Source: an uncultured Clostridia bacterium (lineage in GTDB: Bacteria; Bacillota; Clostridia; Oscillospirales; Acutalibacteraceae). From it: a stretch of DNA of 39,371 nt. Shown piece by piece: positions 15,531 to 22,832 of this stretch. Within the stretch, counting starts at the first letter, position 1. Every line of letters starts with the position of its first letter. Made by a program: the position numbers and the translations under genes. The notes beneath the pieces were generated by a model. It searched no databases. It was not told the DNA's origin and was given only the letters and a program-made list of their open reading frames with translations. The stretch lies in the NCBI GenBank assembly GCA_937888485.1, contig CALAQQ010000184.1:1-39371 (forward strand), written 5' to 3'.

Positions 15531-16480
15531 GCGTCACTCAACAGATAATGAAAAATGTTGATGAACGATTAAAAGCGAAGAATTACGCGAACCATAAAAC
15601 CTATCGTCAGTTTCTTCGGCACAGTTACCGATATGTGCAATTTTGCAGGGAGAATTTTGACTGCCGCGATTATGAGTCTTGCTGTAATATGAAATACGCA
15701 CAAGCGTATTGTGATGAATTAAAAAAGCAAGGATACACGGCCAGTACAATTCATACCTATCTCGCGGCTGTGGCTGTATCGTTCGACGGCGTGAAACTCA
15801 AGGATATAAACAAACCTGTGCGGCATACTGCCGAATACATTCGAGGCAGAAAAGAATCCTTCGCTCCTCAGAAATCATCCGATTTATCGCACGAGGCATG
15901 GAAAGAACTCGTCGATTTTAATTTGAGGGTCGGAATCAGAAAAGACGAACTGAAAAAGCTTAACGGCTGTAATTTCAAAAAAGATGAGAGCGGATATTGG
16001 TGCGTTGAGGTTCTTCGGGGAAAAGGAGGGAAGTATACGTTAAATCGATTGAACAAACCTGAAGACGTAGCATTTATTCGCAAGTATTTTGAACGTGTAG
16101 GACCTGATGAACCCGTGTTTCCGCCAGAGATGTTTAAAAACCATCTGAATCTGCATAAACTCAGAGCCGAATCGGCGAAAGAATATTATAAGATTCAAGT
16201 TGAGAAAATTCGCGAAAATCCCGAATACGCAAAACAGTTGGAGAGGGAAATTCTGTCACGATGGAACCAATACAATATCAATCCCAAAACGGGCAAACCG
16301 CGTTATTTTGATAAAAAGGAAATATGCGGTTGGTGGGTATTGCGTGGAAAAAATCGCGAAAAAGCGCGTCGATTGGGTAACGACGGAAAATACCTGAAAC
16401 TGGCGGTGCTCGCAACAAGCATTTTTAAATTATCACATTGGAGAAATGATACAACAATTTTCTCATACCTAAACACATAA
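15506..16480 (+). CDS. Tyrosine recombinase/integrase
   Basis: This is a 324-residue protein with ATG behind GGAGGAG. Residues about 10-105 form the helical core-binding domain (YRQFLRHSYRYVQFCREN, then AQAYCDELKKQGYTASTI). The catalytic domain shows Arg145 in GIRKDEL, Lys in RGKGGKY (173/176), His217-x-x-Arg220 in LHKLR, His311 in LSHWRND and nucleophile Tyr321 near the C-terminus. All six catalytic positions can be assigned, so it looks active. A long charged insert (about 225-285) between the HxxR motif and the last helices is unusual. It would integrate or resolve the island, or resolve multimers of the Rep_3 replicon. Confidence 0.8.
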   Translation: MAEKQRRLSVTQQIMKNVDERLKAKNYANHKTYRQFLRHSYRYVQFCRENFDCRDYESCCNMKYAQAYCDELKKQGYTASTIHTYLAAVAVSFDGVKLKDINKPVRHTAEYIRGRKESFAPQKSSDLSHEAWKELVDFNLRVGIRKDELKKLNGCNFKKDESGYWCVEVLRGKGGKYTLNRLNKPEDVAFIRKYFERVGPDEPVFPPEMFKNHLNLHKLRAESAKEYYKIQVEKIRENPEYAKQLEREILSRWNQYNINPKTGKPRYFDKKEICGWWVLRGKNREKARRLGNDGKYLKLAVLATSIFKLSHWRNDTTIFSYLNT

Positions 16481-16509
16481 GTCTGTTTTCTGAATTGTTT
16501 TTTCGGCAA

Positions 16510-16520
16510 TCTGTCATAAC
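16510..16520 (+). repeat. Island 11-mer TCTGTCATAAC, copy 5
   Basis: Exact copy 30 bases after the integrase stop. The stretch 16481-16759 has no gene. It holds this copy, copy 6 and a partial inverse TGACAGA at 16582-16588 in very A-rich sequence. Confidence 0.65.
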
Positions 16521-16630
16521 TGTAAAAAAATGAGTCATTCGGAGAAAAAAATAAAAAATTTTTAAAAAATCTTCGAAAAAATGACAGAATCTGTAAAAAA
16601 ACCATAGCGAAAAAATTTTCGCATTTTGAA

Positions 16631-16641
16631 TCTGTCATAAC
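16631..16641 (+). repeat. Island 11-mer TCTGTCATAAC, copy 6
   Basis: Exact copy 121 bases after copy 5 and 118 bases before the TTG start of the small transposon protein. Confidence 0.65.
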
Positions 16642-16759
16642 TTAGGCAAAAACTAACCGAAAGTAGCAGATTCATGCCAAACTGTTACATTCAGAAAATG
16701 TTTTCGGAATAGAAAACGAAAAAAGTTCCAAAAATCATTCCGTAAGGAGTGATTCAGGA

Positions 16760-16999
16760 TTGAACGATTGCGAGATGCTCAGAAATGCCGATATATCAGT
16801 CTGTAATGCCGAAAAACTCGTCGATTTGAGAAATATCAAGACAAACCGAAAAGCGCCATTAAATCGCCGCGCAGATGATTTTATTGCACAGGTAGGCAAT
16901 CCTTATCTTTTCAGGGTTGATGACGTTGTTGTTAAGATTGAATTCAGTGGCGGGAAAGATTTTTCAGAAATTCTCACAGATGCAATTCTTGCAGGATAA
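16760..16999 (+). CDS. Small transposon-associated protein (DUF6870/TnpW-like)
   Basis: This is a 79-residue protein. A TTG start at 16760 follows AAGGAG at 10 bases; an ATG five codons later has no site. The pattern VDLRNIK, RRADDFIAQVGNPYLFRVDDVVVKIEFSG resembles the small proteins placed before large serine recombinases in Tn4451-like clostridial elements (a short helix, then NPY-x-x-x-x-x-x-VVVK-x-x-F). Their function is not established. It lies directly upstream of the serine recombinase, which however has its own promoter. Confidence 0.5.
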   Translation: MNDCEMLRNADISVCNAEKLVDLRNIKTNRKAPLNRRADDFIAQVGNPYLFRVDDVVVKIEFSGGKDFSEILTDAILAG

Positions 17000-17008
17000 A
17001 GTTACAAA

Positions 17009-17037
17009 TTGAAATTCATACGGCGATGCGGTATAAT
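17009..17037 (+). promoter_or_regulatory. Promoter of the large serine recombinase
   Basis: TTGAAA (17009-17014), 17 bases, TATAAT (17032-17037). The predicted transcript start near 17044 leaves no room for a ribosome site before the ATG at 17046. That supports the TTG at 17082, which has GGAGG at 17067-17071. Confidence 0.75.
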
Positions 17038-17081
17038 TCAAGTGTATGATAACCGTGTTGCCCGGTGGAGGTAGCACTAAT

Positions 17082-18752
17082 TTGTATAAGAACAATACAG
17101 TATCAGAGCAGCTTTACGGGAATGTTAATATCCTCAGGACTGCTCTTTATGTCCGACTTTCAAGGGAAGACGGAGACAAAGCTGAAAGCGATTCTGTTAT
17201 GTCACAGAAAGAGATTCTCAAGGAGTTTCTGAAACTTCACCCTGAACTTGAATTTTGTGATTTTTATGTCGATGACGGCTATTCGGGAACAAACTTCGAC
17301 AGACCCGGATTCAAGCGTATGGAAAACGATATAGCTACGGGTAGAATTAAATGTGTTGTAGTCAAAGATTTGTCCCGATTTGCCAGAAACTATACCGATT
17401 CGGGTTATTATATCGAGAATTATTTTGTTCGCTACGGCGTCAGATTCATCGCAATCAATAACGGCATTGACACCGCTTCGGGAAATATGAACGCAGCAAC
17501 TCAGTGTATTACAGTAGGTGTCACAAATGTTATTAACGAAAGCGTTGCCGCGATGACATCCGTTAATGTCAAGGGCACTCTGAATGTAAGGCGGACAAAC
17601 GGTGATTTTATAGGTTCGTTTCCCGCTTACGGATATCTCAAGAATCCCATGGACCGCCATAAGCTGATAATTGACGAAGAAGCGGCGAGTGTGGTCAGGA
17701 TGATATTTAAAAAATATGTTTCAGGCACGACGATTCTCGGTATAACAAGAGAACTTAATTCACTCGGAATACTTAATCCGTCGGCATACAAAAAGTCAAA
17801 AGGTTTTAACTATAAGCATCCGGGACGAAAAAAAAACGAAGGTCTATGGCCCGAAAGCTCGGTGCGCAGAATTCTGAAAAATGAGATGTATCTCGGCAAT
17901 ATGGTGCAGGGAAAGAATAAAAAGCTGAGTTATAAACTCAAGAATTGTGTTTCTGTACCGAGAGATGATTGGTATGTTGTTGAGGGCACTCATGAAGCGA
18001 TAATAGATAAAGCCACCTTTGAAAGGGCACAGGATTTGCTTGGCCGTAATATAAAAGAGTCAAAGACAGAAAAGAGAGCCGAGCTTTTTGCGGGTTTGGT
18101 GAGATGTGCCGACTGTCTGGGAGGAATGTCAAAGAAATCCAACAGGCAGAACGGGAAAGAATATCATTACTACCGATGTTCAACAGCAAGGATAAGCAAG
18201 GATTCCTGTACAAATCATACCATCCGTATTGATAAACTTGAAAACGCGGTGCTTGTATTTCTTCAAAAAATGGTTGAGGTTGCAACGGAATATGATGAAA
18301 TCATAAAAGTCATAAACAGCAGTGCAAAAAGAAAAACCGAAAACGATATTATCGGAAAAGCGCTTGAAAAGCACAGAAAAGACAGAGAGTTTGTTGAGAG
18401 TATGATACTCGACCTCTATCCTGACTGGAAAAGGGGAGATATCACGCAAGAGGAATATCATAATCTGAAAAATGATTTCCAGGAAAAAATCAAGAAGATT
18501 GATGAGGAAATTGAAAATCTGAAAGTAAAGCTTGAAGAGCGTGAAAACGGTATGGAGAACAATTTGTTTATCGAAAGCTTCAAGAAACTCGGCAATATTG
18601 AGAAGCTGACAAGACCTCTTGTTCTGGAGCTTATCGATGAAATCCTTATTCATGAAGGCGAAAGAATAACAATCAGACTCAAATGTAAGGACGCATTCGA
18701 GCAGGCAACCGAATACATCGAAATTAATAAGGATAATGTGAAAACGGCGTAA
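17082..18752 (+). CDS. Large serine recombinase (TnpX/resolvase family)
   Basis: About 556 residues from the TTG at 17082; the frame is open back to an ATG at 17046. The resolvase domain begins RTALYVRLSREDGDK, with the catalytic Ser in VRLS; YSGTNFDRPGFKRM and VVVKDLSRFARNY are the other conserved blocks. The recombinase domain follows (YLKNPMD, then PESSVRRILKNEMYLGN), then the zinc ribbon with Cys pairs (VRCADC, YRCS, DSCTNH), then a C-terminal coiled coil (KNDFQEKIKKIDEEIENLK). It is full length and intact, of the type that excises and inserts Tn4451-like elements. It is the last gene of the island, as is usual for such recombinases. Confidence 0.9.
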   Translation: MYKNNTVSEQLYGNVNILRTALYVRLSREDGDKAESDSVMSQKEILKEFLKLHPELEFCDFYVDDGYSGTNFDRPGFKRMENDIATGRIKCVVVKDLSRFARNYTDSGYYIENYFVRYGVRFIAINNGIDTASGNMNAATQCITVGVTNVINESVAAMTSVNVKGTLNVRRTNGDFIGSFPAYGYLKNPMDRHKLIIDEEAASVVRMIFKKYVSGTTILGITRELNSLGILNPSAYKKSKGFNYKHPGRKKNEGLWPESSVRRILKNEMYLGNMVQGKNKKLSYKLKNCVSVPRDDWYVVEGTHEAIIDKATFERAQDLLGRNIKESKTEKRAELFAGLVRCADCLGGMSKKSNRQNGKEYHYYRCSTARISKDSCTNHTIRIDKLENAVLVFLQKMVEVATEYDEIIKVINSSAKRKTENDIIGKALEKHRKDREFVESMILDLYPDWKRGDITQEEYHNLKNDFQEKIKKIDEEIENLKVKLEERENGMENNLFIESFKKLGNIEKLTRPLVLELIDEILIHEGERITIRLKCKDAFEQATEYIEINKDNVKTA

Positions 18753-18755
18753 GAA

Positions 18756-18784
18756 AAGCGTGCAGATTTTTAATCTGCACGCTT
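18756..18784. terminator. Hairpin terminator at the right end of the island
   Basis: AAGCGTGCAGATT-TTT-AATCTGCACGCTT has a perfect 13-bp stem. It starts 3 bases after the recombinase stop and lies 9 bases from the stop of the convergent GH98 gene. T-rich sequence follows on both strands (ATTATGTTTT plus, TTCTT minus), so it probably serves both. Confidence 0.75.
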
Positions 18785-18792
18785 ATTATGTT

Positions 18793-20742
18793 TTACTCAA
18801 TTGTTATCCTTACTTCACCGTTTGAAATAACGGTAAGAGTCAATGTTTTTGTTTCCTCGTCCCAGACAGCTCTGCCTTTTGCCCCGTTTGAGCCTGTTGC
18901 TATAAGTGTTGACGGTTGTGTTTCAAATCCAGAAATTTCAATGACTGAAGTTCTGAAATCTCTCGAATTATCCATTTTTCCGCCGTTGGCGTAAGAAATC
19001 ATAAAGGTGTTTTCATCCTCAAATCCTGCGCATACCGCATCGGAATCAAGTCGGAGATTGCATAAATCGATGTCAATCCTTTCTCCCGACTCTTTTATGA
19101 CTGCATATGTGTGTGCGGCAAAAGTGGTGTTGATTTTCAGATTGTTTTGAGGAAGTGTGTAGCTGACTGTCTGTTCGCTGTCAATTGTTTTATTTTCGTT
19201 GCTGTTGAAGATATAAATATAATCATTTATGTCAAACAGCACTCCGTTGCCCTCGTAGGTCTTTTCATAATGTTTGTTGAAGAAATTAACCTTTATCGGA
19301 TTTATAAAAAGCAGATTGAAGAAATATTTGAAGTCATCGAGAATGTAGCTGTCGGGCAAAACCTCTTCGGGATTTGAATAAATCGGAAGAATCGGAATTA
19401 TGTGATATCTTCCTGTTGAGGGCACCCAATCCTTTGTGCAGTCGAAATAAGGAGTGTTATCTATTTTCTCCTGCAAAAAAGTGAATGTATCGCAATAAAG
19501 TCCCTGAAGAAAATGAGCGTCGTTACCGCTGAGGGGATAGGAATACGGCAGAGTCATTTTATATGCGACCTTGATTTTTTCTTTAACCTGATCCTTGCTT
19601 GGTACGGATCCGTTCAGAATTATCTGATAAATCGGGTAAAGCACATCCCAGAATGTTGCAGTCATAACAACTTCGCCATTAATGAAATGATAAAGTCCGC
19701 CTCTGCTGAATGTACCCTCAATCGCGTAAACAGTTGCGCCGCCTACCATATCGGCTATCATATCAATGCCGTAAAGGGCAGGGGGATATTTTGCTGTGGT
19801 AATCGGGTCAGGCTCGTTGGGCTTTACTCCGACGTCGTCGTATTCGATAAATCCTTCTTCGTACCAGAGGAAATTTTCAAGATTTACGCCCCAGTTACCG
19901 CAGACATCGTCGAGCCAGCATCCGAGAATGTTTGCCTGGCTTGCAAAGTGTCTGCCGTGACCGTTGTGTTTATCCATTATGACGATGTTTTCGGTGTTGC
20001 TTTTGAGAAGATCATAAAGCTCTCTGTCTTTGAGAATATGATTGACATAATTGAGCTTTTTCCAATAGATATATTCCATGTCCTGCCAGATAAAAAGACC
20101 GCCGTTTTCAGCACATGCCTTGATGCAGGATTTCATTCTTGCAAGGATATTTTTGTTGACTCCGTTATCTTCCGTTACTTCATCATATGCAAGCTTTTCG
20201 TTTGTAACGCCGTTTGTTGAGAGCTCAACCTGAACAAAACCGATGAGTGAAGGATGCTCTTTGAATACTGCTGAAAGCTCTTCCTGAGTAAACGGGTCAC
20301 GGGTTTTGTTGGTGCAGAAGCATTCCGACTGGCATACAATCGGAACATTTGCTTCATCGGTAACCGTCAGAAGCTCATCCCAGAATTCAAGCTGTCTTGC
20401 GGGAGTCATAGTTGTCGGTCCCTCGTCGATATAAATAACCGCAAAGTTTCTGACATCCTCGGGCAGTGCGTAATATGTTTTGATTGCATATTCCGCAAAA
20501 GCATCACCCGTCTGAGGACCGCCCCATATCGGGCAGTTTCTTATCATAAAGAGGGGATTTTCTTCGTCGACGTACATACGCAGTCCGTCAACCTGTTTGC
20601 GTGTTCTGATTTCGGTTGTATCGTTTGATTTTTGAGGAATATCAACCATTCCTGTGTCATAAGAAGTCCCATCTGCAGAAACCTCAAACGGAATCACAAA
20701 TATCATCGACAAAATCAAAAGTAAGCATATTATTCTTTTCAT
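18793..20742 (-). CDS. Secreted glycoside hydrolase family 98 (GH98)
   Basis: This is a 649-residue protein with a Sec signal peptide (residues 1-23, ending VSA). It can be matched by eye along the GH98 catalytic and C-terminal regions: ENPLFMIRNCPIW (start of barrel), LPEDVRNFAVIYID, EHPSLIGFVQVEL (Glu at the position of the family's catalytic acid), ENGGLFIWQD, ILGCWLDDVCGNWGV, ILNGSVPSKDQVKEKIKV and STGRYHIIPILPIY. Known GH98 enzymes are endo-beta-galactosidases that release blood-group A/B oligosaccharides, or xylanases. It has no dockerin and no sorting signal, so it is released or loosely held. It is divergent from an operon for uptake and activation of a galactose-type sugar, consistent with a host-glycan or pectin-related supply. 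The substrate is not readable from sequence. Confidence 0.8.
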   Translation of the reverse strand: MKRIICLLLILSMIFVIPFEVSADGTSYDTGMVDIPQKSNDTTEIRTRKQVDGLRMYVDEENPLFMIRNCPIWGGPQTGDAFAEYAIKTYYALPEDVRNFAVIYIDEGPTTMTPARQLEFWDELLTVTDEANVPIVCQSECFCTNKTRDPFTQEELSAVFKEHPSLIGFVQVELSTNGVTNEKLAYDEVTEDNGVNKNILARMKSCIKACAENGGLFIWQDMEYIYWKKLNYVNHILKDRELYDLLKSNTENIVIMDKHNGHGRHFASQANILGCWLDDVCGNWGVNLENFLWYEEGFIEYDDVGVKPNEPDPITTAKYPPALYGIDMIADMVGGATVYAIEGTFSRGGLYHFINGEVVMTATFWDVLYPIYQIILNGSVPSKDQVKEKIKVAYKMTLPYSYPLSGNDAHFLQGLYCDTFTFLQEKIDNTPYFDCTKDWVPSTGRYHIIPILPIYSNPEEVLPDSYILDDFKYFFNLLFINPIKVNFFNKHYEKTYEGNGVLFDINDYIYIFNSNENKTIDSEQTVSYTLPQNNLKINTTFAAHTYAVIKESGERIDIDLCNLRLDSDAVCAGFEDENTFMISYANGGKMDNSRDFRTSVIEISGFETQPSTLIATGSNGAKGRAVWDEETKTLTLTVISNGEVRITIE

Positions 20743-20773
20743 CTTTCTTTGCCCCTTTTAAAAATTCTGTTAG

Positions 20774-20802
20774 ATTATATCATACAAGCTGTAATGTATC
20801 AA
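20774..20802 (-). promoter_or_regulatory. Promoter of the GH98 gene
   Basis: On the minus strand TTGATA (20802-20797), 17 bases, TATAAT (20779-20774), 32 bases before the start codon. It is divergent from the kinase operon promoter, with the two -35 boxes 22 bases apart, so one regulator could control both. Confidence 0.75.
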
Positions 20803-20823
20803 GAGCAGACTTTCATAATTTAA

Positions 20824-20852
20824 TTGACGGAAAAATAATTATAGGGTATAAT
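20824..20852 (+). promoter_or_regulatory. Promoter of the sugar kinase/nucleotidyltransferase/symporter operon
   Basis: TTGACG (20824-20829), 17 bases, TATAAT (20847-20852), 36 bases before the ATG at 20888. Confidence 0.8.
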
Positions 20853-20887
20853 GAAAAAGATTATAGACAGAAATGGGGAAAAACTGA

Positions 20888-22063
20888 ATGACTGCAACCC
20901 AAATGTTTGAACAGACTTATAAAAAATCTGCACAGTATACTGCTTTTACACCGTACAGAATCTGTCCCATCGGTGCACACAGCGACCATCAGCTCGGCAA
21001 AATTACGGGTTTTGCTATTGATAAAGGCATACATATTGCTTACGGACCCAAGGAAAACGGCGTTATCGAAATCAAATCAATGCAGTTTGATAAGCGTGCA
21101 CAGTGGCACGTTGCAGCAACTCCCGAAACCGTGCAGGGTGACTGGGCAGACCATCTGCGCGGTGCAACAATTGCACTCAACAAGCGTTATCCTCTGCGCA
21201 GAGGACTTTGTGCGGTTGTTGACGGTGAACTTCCCATTGGCGGACTGTCATCCTCGGCGGCGGTAATCATCACATTTTTATCCGCACTTTGCACGATGAA
21301 CAGAATTGAGCTTACTCCTGCCGAGCTTATCACAATTTCACAGGAAGCTGAGAATGCATATGTCGGTGTTTCCTGCGGAAAATTGGACCAGTCTTGCGAA
21401 GTTTACTGCAAAAAAGACCATCTTCTCTATATGGATTTGCAGAATGATACATATGAGCTTATTCCTCAGCATCCCGATATGAAGCCGTATAAGATTGCGA
21501 TTTTTTTCAGCGGTCTCGAACGCTCTCTTGCGGGCTCGGCTTTCAACATGAGAGTTGATGAATGCAGAAGTGCCGCCTATGCTCTGAAGGCTTATGCAGG
21601 CATGGAATACGGCAAGTTTGAAGAAACCAATCTCCGTGATGTACCCTATGAGGTTTACCTTGAACATAAAGATAAATTGCCTGAAAACTGGCGTAAGCGA
21701 GCCGAACATTGGTATACGGAATTTGACCGTGTTCAGAAGGGCGCAGAGGCTTGGAGAAACGGTGATATCGAAGAATTCGGCAGGCTTTCATTCGAAAGCG
21801 GCAAATCTTCAATTTATAACTGGGAAACAGGCTCTCCCGAACTTAAAAAACTATATGAAATAATGACCCATACCGAAGGAATTTACGGCGGACGTTTTTC
21901 AGGCGCTGGTTTCAAAGGCTGCTGTATGGCACTTATAAATCCCGATTTTGAAGAAAGCATTATCGAAACCGTAACCCGTGAGTATCTTGAGGCATTCCCT
22001 CATCTTGAAGGCAAATATTCCGTGCATATCTGCGAAAGTGCAGACGGCGTAAATTTGGGTTAA
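20888..22063 (+). CDS. GHMP sugar 1-kinase, galacturonokinase/galactokinase-like
   Basis: This is a 391-residue protein. GHMP motif 1 is RICPIGAHSDHQLG (24-37), motif 2 is PIGGLSSSAA (116-125) and motif 3 is GGRFSGAGFKGCC near the C-terminus. Ordinary galactokinases have GEHTDY in motif 1. The RICPxGAH-x-DHQ form, together with LRGATIAL, KRAEHWYTE and SSIYNWETG, is the pattern I recall from plant galacturonokinase, so galacturonate or a related uronic/galacto-sugar is as likely a substrate as galactose. It would make the sugar 1-phosphate in the cytoplasm. It is first in an operon with a nucleotidyltransferase (14-base gap) and a hexuronide-class symporter, a plausible salvage route to the UDP-sugar. 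Confidence 0.8.
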   Translation: MTATQMFEQTYKKSAQYTAFTPYRICPIGAHSDHQLGKITGFAIDKGIHIAYGPKENGVIEIKSMQFDKRAQWHVAATPETVQGDWADHLRGATIALNKRYPLRRGLCAVVDGELPIGGLSSSAAVIITFLSALCTMNRIELTPAELITISQEAENAYVGVSCGKLDQSCEVYCKKDHLLYMDLQNDTYELIPQHPDMKPYKIAIFFSGLERSLAGSAFNMRVDECRSAAYALKAYAGMEYGKFEETNLRDVPYEVYLEHKDKLPENWRKRAEHWYTEFDRVQKGAEAWRNGDIEEFGRLSFESGKSSIYNWETGSPELKKLYEIMTHTEGIYGGRFSGAGFKGCCMALINPDFEESIIETVTREYLEAFPHLEGKYSVHICESADGVNLG

Positions 22064-22077
22064 CCGGAGGATTAATT

Positions 22078-22815
22078 ATGAAATGTCTTATTTTAGCGGC
22101 GGGCTATGCTACCCGTCTGTATCCTTTAACCGAAAACTTCCCCAAGCCGCTTCTTAAAGTCGGCGAAAAAACCATTCTTGACTGGCTTATCGATGATATC
22201 GACACATCGGGCGATGTTGACGAATATGTTGTGATTTCCAACCATAAATACGCTCATCATTTTGATGACTGGGCAAAAACTAAATCGCAGAAAGTCACCG
22301 TTGTTGATGACGGTACCGATACAAACGAAACACGTCTTGGCGCAGTTAAAGATATCCGGTTTGCGATTGACAAGCTGAATCTTGACGATGATATGCTTGT
22401 AATTGCGGGCGATAACGTTCTCGATTTCAGCCTCACAAGGTTTGTTGCATATGCAAAATTAAAAAGCACCTCCTGCATAATGAGATACTATGAACCTGAG
22501 TTCAACAAGCTCCTCAAATGCGGTGTTGTGACGGTTGACGAAAACGACAAAGTCCTCAATATGACGGAAAAATCACCAACCCCCGCAACCCATTGGTGCT
22601 GCCCGCCTTTCTATTACTACACAAAAGCTGATGCAAGGCTTGTGCAGAAGGGTATCGACAGCGGATGCGGCACGGATGCTCCCGGCAGCTATATTGCATG
22701 GCTTTGCACACAGACAGATGTTCATGCAATGGAAATGCCCGGCAGCCGTTATGACATAGGAAATCTTGAAAGCTACGAAAAGGTCAAGGCTGAATACAAA
22801 GGAATTGACAAATAA
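22078..22815 (+). CDS. Sugar-1-phosphate nucleotidyltransferase
   Basis: This is a 245-residue protein with ATG after CGGAGGATTAATT. It starts MKCLILAAGYATRLYPLTENFPKP, the NTP-binding G-x-x-x-x-R and KP signature of the NTP_transferase family, with VIAGDNVLDF as the metal-binding DxD-like site and GSRYDIGNLESY near the end as in RmlA/GlmU-type enzymes. There is no acyltransferase domain. It would join the kinase product to a nucleotide. The base is not readable from the sequence. It overlaps neither neighbour, and spacing is 14 and 17 bases, so it is in one operon. Confidence 0.85.
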   Translation: MKCLILAAGYATRLYPLTENFPKPLLKVGEKTILDWLIDDIDTSGDVDEYVVISNHKYAHHFDDWAKTKSQKVTVVDDGTDTNETRLGAVKDIRFAIDKLNLDDDMLVIAGDNVLDFSLTRFVAYAKLKSTSCIMRYYEPEFNKLLKCGVVTVDENDKVLNMTEKSPTPATHWCCPPFYYYTKADARLVQKGIDSGCGTDAPGSYIAWLCTQTDVHAMEMPGSRYDIGNLESYEKVKAEYKGIDK

Positions 22816-22832
22816 AACGGAGGCTTCGGCTT

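Larger units (their letters stand above)
11268..18752. mobile_element. Integrated plasmid-like / transposon-derived island
   Basis: The span holds a Rep_3-type initiator with its operator, a tyrosine recombinase, a Tn4451/TnpX-type large serine recombinase, small accessory genes and six copies of one 11-mer found nowhere else that I saw in the window. The flanking genes are ordinary chromosomal functions. The boundaries given are the first 11-mer and the last recombinase base; I could not identify terminal direct repeats or attachment sites. Several genes carry inactivating changes. It may be two nested elements: a replicon with a tyrosine recombinase, and a serine-recombinase unit on its right. 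Confidence 0.6.
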
